64,000 bases of DNA from CAJXSN01 sp947492235 (GTDB lineage Bacteria; Pseudomonadota; Alphaproteobacteria; Sphingomonadales; Sphingomonadaceae), in assembly GCF_042492175.1 (NCBI RefSeq), contig NZ_CP170453.1:496001-560000 (forward strand), in the 5' to 3' direction. Under the pieces are notes generated by a model. It saw nothing but the letters and a program-made list of their open reading frames with translations. It was not told the DNA's origin and searched no databases. Positions 58,431 to 64,000 of this stretch are shown piece after piece (within the stretch, counting starts at the first letter, position 1; each line of letters starts with the position of its first letter). A program made the position numbers and the translations under genes.

Positions 58431-59360
58431 TTACTGTCCGATTGCGGATGCCTCGCCTGCCCCGCCCGATTGCGCACGCGCCAGCAGCGCCTCTGCCGTG
58501 ACCGGCACATCTTTCACAATCTCGTCCACTTCCGACAGCTTGGGCACCGATTGCCCGCCGACTGTGATCGCCAATGCAAACGGACGCCCGGTCCATACTT
58601 GCGGCCCCTCGGCATCCGCAGGAACTGTGTAGCGCTCTCCCTTGGCCATCTCCTTCTGCATCAACTGATCGCCATTGGCGTCGTAGAATTTGACCCACGT
58701 GTCCTCTTCCAGCGCAGTGAAGACCACAGCGCCGCCGGTCGGGCCGGCAGCGGTGCCTGCACCCTCACCGCGTGCGGCCATACGTTCTTCCAAAGCAGCG
58801 GCAGCGGCCTCGCGCTGTTGCTCTGCGGTCAGCAGCGAGCCAGGTCCGGACCCGGCGACGAAGTAGGTGCGGTAAAACAGGAAACCACCGGATACCAAAA
58901 GCGCGAGAGCCAGCACCGAAAGCAACGCCAAGCCGCGCGAGGGAACGCGGGTGGGATCGCCCGGCTCCAGCTTGCCTTCACGGGTCTCCGCGACGCGGCC
59001 GGTCTCTTCGACGCCCATTTCCTGACGTACCAGTTCGACAATTTCCTGCTGATCGAGATCAACAGTCTTGGCGTAAGTACGAGCGAAACCAACGGCGTAG
59101 GTTCTGCCGGGGAGCTGCGAAAATTCGCCCGCTTCAACCGTTTCCAGATGGCGTTCCGGGATACGGGTTTTGGCGGAGACTTGAGCGAGCGTCAGGCCCT
59201 GTGCTTCGCGGGCAGCATGCAGGCGTTCACCCGCTGTGCGCGGTTCGTCCGGCACGGCATCGGGACCGGGATCGCCGTCGTCCATCACGTCACCACCACT
59301 GACGTCACCATCCATATCTTCACCATCCGGCGTAGCGCCGTGGTCGGTTTCCTGAACCAT
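58431..59360 (-). CDS. RodZ-like protein with cytosolic HTH and DUF4115 domain
   Basis: 309 residues. An acidic N-terminal 40 residues, then a Cro/Xre-type HTH (RLHAAREAQGLTLAQVSAKT, IPERHLETVEAGEFSQLPGR) at about 40-110. One membrane helix at about 145-165 (GLALLSVLALALLVSGGFLF). A periplasmic DUF4115 domain at about 215-295 (VVFTALEEDTWVKFYDANGD). RodZ binds MreB and maintains rod shape. The neighbours are ptsP and cpoB. No mreB nearby. Confidence 0.9.
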   Translation of the reverse strand: MVQETDHGATPDGEDMDGDVSGGDVMDDGDPGPDAVPDEPRTAGERLHAAREAQGLTLAQVSAKTRIPERHLETVEAGEFSQLPGRTYAVGFARTYAKTVDLDQQEIVELVRQEMGVEETGRVAETREGKLEPGDPTRVPSRGLALLSVLALALLVSGGFLFYRTYFVAGSGPGSLLTAEQQREAAAAALEERMAARGEGAGTAAGPTGGAVVFTALEEDTWVKFYDANGDQLMQKEMAKGERYTVPADAEGPQVWTGRPFALAITVGGQSVPKLSEVDEIVKDVPVTAEALLARAQSGGAGEASAIGQ

Positions 59361-59496
59361 GTTTTCCCCGTGGACCCGTTATTCTTTTGCCCTGTTCTCC
59401 GCCGCCGCCTGCCACCCTGTCAAGCGGGCATTTTGTCCGGCGTCGGAATTAATACGGTAACAGGTCAAACCTGTCGGAGTCCTGAGCAGGCTACCC

Positions 59497-61767
59497 TCAA
59501 TCCACCTCGATTTCGCGTTCAGCCGCCCAATGGGTCAACTCGTCGCGGATGGAAGCCGGCGGCGCGGCGAGCCAGCCGGTCATGGCTGCCTCGATCTCTT
59601 TCAAATCCACCCGCCGGATCAATTCCTTGATCGGGCCGACGGACACAGGCGTGATCGACAGGCGGCGATAGCCCAGCCCCAGCAGCGCCAGAGCCTCCAG
59701 CCGCCGCCCGCCCATTTCACCGCACACGCCGATATCCACCGGGTGGCCCAGCGTCGATTGCGCAATCCGCTGCAGGAACCGCAGGACCGCAGGGCTCAGC
59801 CAATCGTAGCGCTCCGCCAATTTCGGGTTCGACCGGTCGGCAGCGAACAGGAACTGGGTCAGATCATTGGTGCCGACGGACAGGAACGACAGTTTCGGCA
59901 TCAGCAGGTCGAGCACTTCGGCGAGCGAAGGCACCTCCAGCATCGCGCCGTAGGAAATGCTTTCCGGCAGCACTTTCTTCGACTTGCGGAAATACGCCAC
60001 CTGGTCCTCGAACACCGCCTTCGCCGCGTCGAATTCCCATGGCTCGGACACCATCGGGAACATCACCGACAGGGGCCGGCCCGCGCTCGCCTCCAGCAAT
60101 GCGCGCGCCTGCGCCTTCAGCAGCCCGCCGCGATCCAGCGCAAGCCGCAAGGCGCGCCAGCCCATGGCCGGGTTCTCGTCAGGGTCCACCGTATGGTCGA
60201 TCAGATAGGGCACGGCTTTATCGCCGCCGATATCGACCGTGCGGAAGATCACCGGCTTGCCCTGCGCGGCATCCAGCACATCGCGGTAAAGCCGCGTCTG
60301 CCGCTCGCGCTGGGGCAGAGTGGCGGACACCAGAAACTGAAACTCCGTGCGAAACAGGCCAACCCCGTCGGCGCCGACCAGTGGCAGTGTGGCCATATCA
60401 TCGCGCAAACCGGCATTCATCATCACCTGAATGCGCGTTCCGCAGCGGGTAAAAGGCTCCACATCGCGCAGGCCAGCATAGGTTGCCTGACGCTCCTTCG
60501 TTTTCGCAAAGCGCGCCTCGAACGCCTCGAGCAATGATGGTGCGGGGCGGACATGCGCCACACCGACTGTGGCATCGACCAGCAGTTGATCGCCTTCTGC
60601 GACAATTCCGCGAAGGCCCTGCACACGGCCAATCACCGGAATACCCATCGCCCGTGCGACGATCACGACATGCGCGGTGAGCGAGCCTTCTTCCAGCACC
60701 ACGCCTTTTAAGCGCCGTCGGTCATATTCCAGCAATTCCGCCGGTCCCAGATTGCGAGCAATCAGAATGGCGTCCTTGCGAAGGCCCTGCGTCGCAGCGG
60801 TGCCCAACTGCCCCGACACGATCCGCAGCAGGCGATTGGAGAGGTCCTCCAGATCATGCATCCGGTCGGCCAGCAGCGGATCGTCAATCTCGCGCATCCG
60901 CATCCGCGTACGCTGCTGGACACGCTCGATCGCGGCCTCCGCCGTCAGGCCGCTGTCGATCGCTTCATTGATGCGGCGGCCCCACCCCTCGTCATAGGCG
61001 AACATCTTGTAGGTCTGCAGGACCTCTTCGTGTTCCCCGCCCGCCCCGAATTCGACATCGCGGGCCATGCCGTCGATCTGGTCGCGCATTTTGGCGAAGG
61101 CGCGGTAGACCCGCTGGCGCTCCACTTCGATATCGTCGGCCACCACCTGATCGATGGTGACACGGGGCTGGTGGAAGACCGCCACGCCGCTGGCCAATCC
61201 GCCCACAAGAGTGAGCCCGTTGACCGTTTGCGGACCGGTGGGCCGGTCATCCAGATCGGCCACGGCCTCGCCGTCCACCAGCTCTGCATTGGCGATCAGT
61301 TCCGACAGGACCATGGCGCATGTCTGCAGCGCCTCGATCTCGACGTCCTCATACCGGCGTGGTTCGACATGCTGCACATTGATCGCGCCGACTGCCCGTT
61401 CGCGGTAAACAATCGGCACACCGGCGAAGGAATGGAATTTCTCTTCGCCGGTTTCGGGCCGGTATTGGAAATCAGGGTGCGCCGTCGCCTCGGCAAGGTT
61501 GAGCGTTTCGTTGTTGTTGACGAGCGTTCCGGTCAGCCCCTCGCCCATCGCCATCCGGGTGATGTGCACAGCCTCTTTGTTGAGGCCGCGGGTCGCATAC
61601 AGTTCCAGCATGCCTTCGCGCAGAAGGTAGATCGAGCAAACTTCGCTATCGAGCGTTTCCCCGACGATATCGACGACGCGATCGAGCTTGCCTTGCGCGT
61701 GCATGCGCGAGGCCATTACCTCGTGAAGGCGGGTCAGAATCTCGCGGGCGGATGCGGCAGCGCTCAT
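59497..61767 (-). CDS. ptsP: Nitrogen PTS enzyme I, PtsP (EI-Ntr)
   Basis: 756 residues. N-terminal GAF domain at about 1-155 (DSEVCSIYLLREGMLELYAT, AVGAINVQHVEPRRYEDVE). Then the EI body: the phospho-His site GSLTAHVVIVARAMGIPVIG (His in TAHVV; the usual TSHAAI is changed slightly), the PEP-binding barrel with GLFRTEFQFL, DIGGDKAVPYL, MFPMVSEPWE and FLSVGTNDLTQFLFAADR, and the active-site Cys in IGVCGEMGGR. It starts the PTS-Ntr phosphorelay (EI-Ntr > NPr > EIIA-Ntr). NPr and EIIA are not in the window. Confidence 0.95.
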   Translation of the reverse strand: MSAAASAREILTRLHEVMASRMHAQGKLDRVVDIVGETLDSEVCSIYLLREGMLELYATRGLNKEAVHITRMAMGEGLTGTLVNNNETLNLAEATAHPDFQYRPETGEEKFHSFAGVPIVYRERAVGAINVQHVEPRRYEDVEIEALQTCAMVLSELIANAELVDGEAVADLDDRPTGPQTVNGLTLVGGLASGVAVFHQPRVTIDQVVADDIEVERQRVYRAFAKMRDQIDGMARDVEFGAGGEHEEVLQTYKMFAYDEGWGRRINEAIDSGLTAEAAIERVQQRTRMRMREIDDPLLADRMHDLEDLSNRLLRIVSGQLGTAATQGLRKDAILIARNLGPAELLEYDRRRLKGVVLEEGSLTAHVVIVARAMGIPVIGRVQGLRGIVAEGDQLLVDATVGVAHVRPAPSLLEAFEARFAKTKERQATYAGLRDVEPFTRCGTRIQVMMNAGLRDDMATLPLVGADGVGLFRTEFQFLVSATLPQRERQTRLYRDVLDAAQGKPVIFRTVDIGGDKAVPYLIDHTVDPDENPAMGWRALRLALDRGGLLKAQARALLEASAGRPLSVMFPMVSEPWEFDAAKAVFEDQVAYFRKSKKVLPESISYGAMLEVPSLAEVLDLLMPKLSFLSVGTNDLTQFLFAADRSNPKLAERYDWLSPAVLRFLQRIAQSTLGHPVDIGVCGEMGGRRLEALALLGLGYRRLSITPVSVGPIKELIRRVDLKEIEAAMTGWLAAPPASIRDELTHWAAEREIEVD

Positions 61768-61865
61768 AGATCAAAGCACCTACCGCATCGCGCGAATTTT
61801 GGGAAACGCCGGTTTGTTTCGGCGCTGAAAGCTAAAGCCCCTGAGACCCGTGTTAAGACGGCGCT

Positions 61866-62021
61866 CTATTGCGCGGCAATCGCTTCCTTGATGCGCAGCT
61901 TTTTTCGCTTGAGCTCTCGCAGGGCAGTCTCGTCAGGGGCCGGACGGTTCATTTCCGCAGCGATCTGGGCCTCGAGGCCGGCATGCTTGGACTGAAGCGC
62001 GTTGACGTGTGACGATGCCAT
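61866..62021 (-). CDS. DUF465 (YdcH-like) small coiled-coil protein, copy 1
   Basis: 51 residues. The pattern HVNALQSKHAGLEAQIAAEM and LRELKRKKLRIKEAIA is the DUF465/YdcH helical hairpin. Short and all-alpha; function unknown. The ATG at 62021 follows AAGGAGAG. A second, divergent DUF465 gene begins 184 bp away. Confidence 0.85.
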   Translation of the reverse strand: MASSHVNALQSKHAGLEAQIAAEMNRPAPDETALRELKRKKLRIKEAIAAQ

Positions 62022-62204
62022 GGATGTGCTCTCCTTCAAGTGAAAGCGACTCGCCCATCGCGGGCGCGCCGCGTAATTGCATACAATCATAAAGCAGGGC
62101 CTTTGCGAAGCCCTGACAAATACGGATGCGGCGGTTAAAGGCGTTTGCGCGACGAAGTGTTTTGCGTGCATATGCGCTGTCTGCGGGCACGTTAGGGAAC
62201 GGAT

Positions 62205-62405
62205 ATGATGGGCGAGGCAGAACTGCGCAAATGGCTCGACACGCTGCGCACGGAGCACCGCGATCTGGATGCCGCCATCACCGCTCTGCAGGCCACCGGA
62301 TCAACCGATCAGCTGCAAATCGCCCGGCTGAAAAAGCGCAAACTGCAATTGCGTGACAAGATCGCGATGGTCGAAGATCAGCTGATCCCCGATATAATTG
62401 CGTAG
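62205..62405 (+). CDS. DUF465 (YdcH-like) small coiled-coil protein, copy 2
   Basis: 66 residues with ATGs at 62205 and 62208. The core WLDTLRTEHRDLDAAITALQ and LQIARLKKRKLQLRDKIAMV matches DUF465. It is a divergent paralogue of the gene at 61866, sharing the LK-RK-L-IKDKI pattern. Function unknown. Confidence 0.85.
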   Translation: MMGEAELRKWLDTLRTEHRDLDAAITALQATGSTDQLQIARLKKRKLQLRDKIAMVEDQLIPDIIA

Positions 62406-62433
62406 TTTGTTGCGCACCCCATCCGGGGTGCGA

Positions 62434-62480
62434 TCTCCTCGCTCACACGCCTTTCAGGCGCGTCGCTGCGGGCGGCCGGT
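62434..62480. repeat. Dispersed intergenic repeat, copy 2, in a 412-bp gene-free stretch
   Basis: ATCTCCTCGCTCACACGCC then CGCGTCGCTGCGGGCGGCC, the same frame as at 27721-27770. The remaining gene-free sequence from 62406 to 62817 has several GC-rich inverted segments (GCACCCCATCCGGGGTGC at 62413-62430; CGGGACAGGCTCGGTCCCG near 62740) but no convincing gene or RNA. Confidence 0.55.
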
Positions 62481-62817
62481 CGGCCTTTGCGGGGCCTCTC
62501 GGCCCCGGTCCGTTCCAAGCCATTGATATCGCTGCGGAGCACGGTCTGCGACCAGCAGGCCGCAAGGGCGACCGCCCGCCCACAGGGGCCCGTAGCGAAG
62601 CGGAGGAACAGCCCCGAGGACGCGCCCACAGATGTGGACGCATGAAACAAAATCTCCCGCACGAGAAAAATCTACAAACAAACACCCGCGCTCAAACACC
62701 TCCCCCTCCCCACTCCCTTCAAAACCGTTTCAACGCGGGACAGGCTCGGTCCCGTTGCGGGATATCCCGTTCGCGGGCCTTTCCAGCATCGCTGCACAGG
62801 CTTAGCGGCGGATACAA

Positions 62818-63291
62818 ATGACGGGCGTAGGCAACATCAATCCAGCGATAATTGAATCGCTTTACGGAGAGGCGCTGGTGCTCGCCGATGATGTGCGTGC
62901 GGCGTTCGATCTGGCGCCTGCAAAGGAAACCGGCCTGCCGCGCGATCACTGGCGCATTGCGCTGTCGAGCGAGGGTTTGAAGGCCACCACCCGCGTGATG
63001 CATGTCCTGGCATGGCTATTGAACCAGCGGGCCTATCTGAAAGGCGATATGTCCGAGTTCCAGCTCCAGCGCACCGGCCATTTGCCGCCCGACCGTGCGC
63101 CCGATCCCGAATCGTTGATGATGCTGGAGCCGATGACGCGCGAACTGATTGTCGACACGACACGGCTGCATACGCGCGTCGCACGTCTCGATGCCGCTTG
63201 GCAGGCGGAACGCGCACAGCAAAATCCCGACGGGACCAGTGCAATCCACCGTCTGCGCGAGCGCCTCGGTCAGGCTGTCACCCGGCTTTAA
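62818..63291 (+). CDS. rcdA: DUF1465 protein, RcdA-type ClpXP adaptor
   Basis: 157 residues, all-helical. The DUF1465 pattern is ESLYGEALVLADDVRAAF, LSSEGLKATTRVMHVLAWLL and TRELIVDTTRLHTRVARLD. In Caulobacter RcdA joins CpdR and PopA to deliver CtrA to ClpXP. Its presence with ClpX, ClpP and ChpT in this window supports a Caulobacter-like CtrA control. The ATG at 62818 has no evident Shine-Dalgarno. Confidence 0.88.
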   Translation: MTGVGNINPAIIESLYGEALVLADDVRAAFDLAPAKETGLPRDHWRIALSSEGLKATTRVMHVLAWLLNQRAYLKGDMSEFQLQRTGHLPPDRAPDPESLMMLEPMTRELIVDTTRLHTRVARLDAAWQAERAQQNPDGTSAIHRLRERLGQAVTRL

Positions 63292-63298
63292 GCACGGT

Positions 63299-64000
63299 TC
63301 AGGCTGCCGCGAGCGCCTTCTTCCAGCGGGCGAGCCGGGCATCGCGCACAGCATTCCCCATCGCCGGCTCAAAGCTGCGTACGCCGCCGCGCATGGCTTG
63401 AGCAGCGCTCGGCAAATCGGGATGCAGGCCGGCCCCCACCGATGCGGCAATTGCCGCGCCCAGTGCGGTTGTTTCGACGAAGTCAGGCCGCTCCACGGTT
63501 AGCCCCAGCATATTGGCCAGATCCTGCGCCATCCAGTCATTCGCGCTCATCCCGCCATCGATACGAAGGGTCTTCCACTCGGCTCCGTCGGCGGCGAAGG
63601 CCTGCGCCAGATCATGCGTCTGATGCGCCATCGCCTCCAGCGCCGCGCGCGCGATCTGCGCCTTGCCACTGGCAAAGCTGAGCCCGGCAATCACCCCGCG
63701 CGCATCGGCCCGCCAATGCGGCGCGCCCAGCCCCGCCAGCGCGGGCACGATCACCACTTCGCCGCTATCCTCGACCGAGCGGGCCAGCGCCTCCGTCTCC
63801 GCCGCACTGCCGATAATGCCCAGCGAATCGCGCAGCCACTGGACCAGACTGCCCGCGACAAAAACCGACCCCTCGATCGCATAGGTCCGCGCGCCGTCTT
63901 CCTGATACAGAACCGTGCCCAGCATGCGGTGGGTGGATCGGGGCGGCACCTGCCCGTTATTCGCCAGCACGAAGGCGCCAGTGCCATAGGTCGCCTTGGT
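63299..64000 (-). CDS. glpK: Glycerol kinase, C-terminal part
   Basis: Partial; the gene runs off the right edge. The visible 233 residues cover the FGGY C-terminal ATPase lobe: TKATYGTGAFVLANNG, YAIEGSVFVAGSLVQWLRD, VPALAGLGAPHWRADARGVI and LRIDGGMSANDWMAQDLANM. It phosphorylates glycerol to glycerol-3-phosphate. It converges with rcdA, 7 bp apart. No glpD or glpF is visible. Confidence 0.93.
   Translation of the reverse strand, partial: TKATYGTGAFVLANNGQVPPRSTHRMLGTVLYQEDGARTYAIEGSVFVAGSLVQWLRDSLGIIGSAAETEALARSVEDSGEVVIVPALAGLGAPHWRADARGVIAGLSFASGKAQIARAALEAMAHQTHDLAQAFAADGAEWKTLRIDGGMSANDWMAQDLANMLGLTVERPDFVETTALGAAIAASVGAGLHPDLPSAAQAMRGGVRSFEPAMGNAVRDARLARWKKALAAA

Noticed and set aside
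62406..62817. Hidden small gene or RNA in the 412-bp gap before rcdA
   Set aside because: No frame has a plausible start and composition; only repeat-like and palindromic segments are visible.

Overview
The window is a compact, high-GC (roughly two thirds G+C on lines I counted) alphaproteobacterial chromosome segment, most likely from Sphingomonadales and close to Erythrobacteraceae. Reasons: a type-A RNase P RNA; a ChpT-type phosphotransferase; a DUF1465/RcdA protein; an alphaproteobacterial RpoH; a CpoB-like gene next to tilS; and many genes with 1-14 nt overlaps. I see no prophage, insertion sequence, CRISPR array or rRNA operon. Two tRNA genes (Leu-TAG, Val-CAC) and rnpB are present. All assignments come from reading translated sequence and motifs; no database search was run.

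Layout. 1-4.5 kb: end of a TspO-like gene, rnpB, aquaporin, then a minus-strand cluster chpT > AmpD-like amidase > alpha/beta hydrolase, and a stand-alone JAMM protease. 4.5-7.5 kb: an rluD-type pseudouridine synthase, rpoH with its terminator, and an AT-richer TIR-domain gene that looks imported. 7.5-12.6 kb: secreted M20 peptidase, mtgA, a zinc-type cation exporter, and an ECF sigma / anti-sigma / fasciclin locus. 12.6-15.2 kb: clpX and clpP. 15.5-20.3 kb: a TonB-dependent receptor-like protein, a Na+/H+ antiporter and an acyltransferase. 20.5-25.8 kb: trigger factor with a histone-H1-like tail, tRNA-Leu, DUF3297, a CHAP protein, der and a DUF2721 protein. 25.8-29.1 kb: a secreted unknown, the bfr/bfd iron-storage pair with two Fur-like boxes, and a DUF418 membrane protein.

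29.2-33.5 kb: an orphan ParA with a ribbon-helix-helix partner, flanked by two envelope proteins that end in SPOR domains. 33.5-38.1 kb: PilZ protein, a pyrC-like pseudo-dihydroorotase, pyrB and sppA. 38.2-42.3 kb: tRNA-Val and a tightly overlapped operon (response regulator > YaiO-type outer-membrane barrel > HEAT-repeat membrane protein > processive GT2 glycosyltransferase) that looks like a polysaccharide synthesis/export system. 42.5-50.5 kb: sulfotransferase, serS, a hairpin repeat that supplies the surE ribosome binding site, surE, a LysM/M23 protein, a K+ channel and rimO. 50.4-58.3 kb: a LuxR-type regulator fused to an apparently dead alpha/beta hydrolase, small secreted proteins, transglutaminase, KDPG aldolase, L,D-transpeptidase, tilS and cpoB. 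58.4-64 kb: RodZ-like protein, ptsP, two divergent DUF465 genes, rcdA and the end of glpK.

The window is rich in CtrA-cell-cycle parts (chpT, clpX, clpP, rcdA) and in envelope and division factors. The most interesting candidates for under-described systems are the response regulator/YaiO/HEAT/GT2 operon, the ParA-RHH-SPOR locus, the LuxR-pseudohydrolase fusion and the TIR-domain gene.
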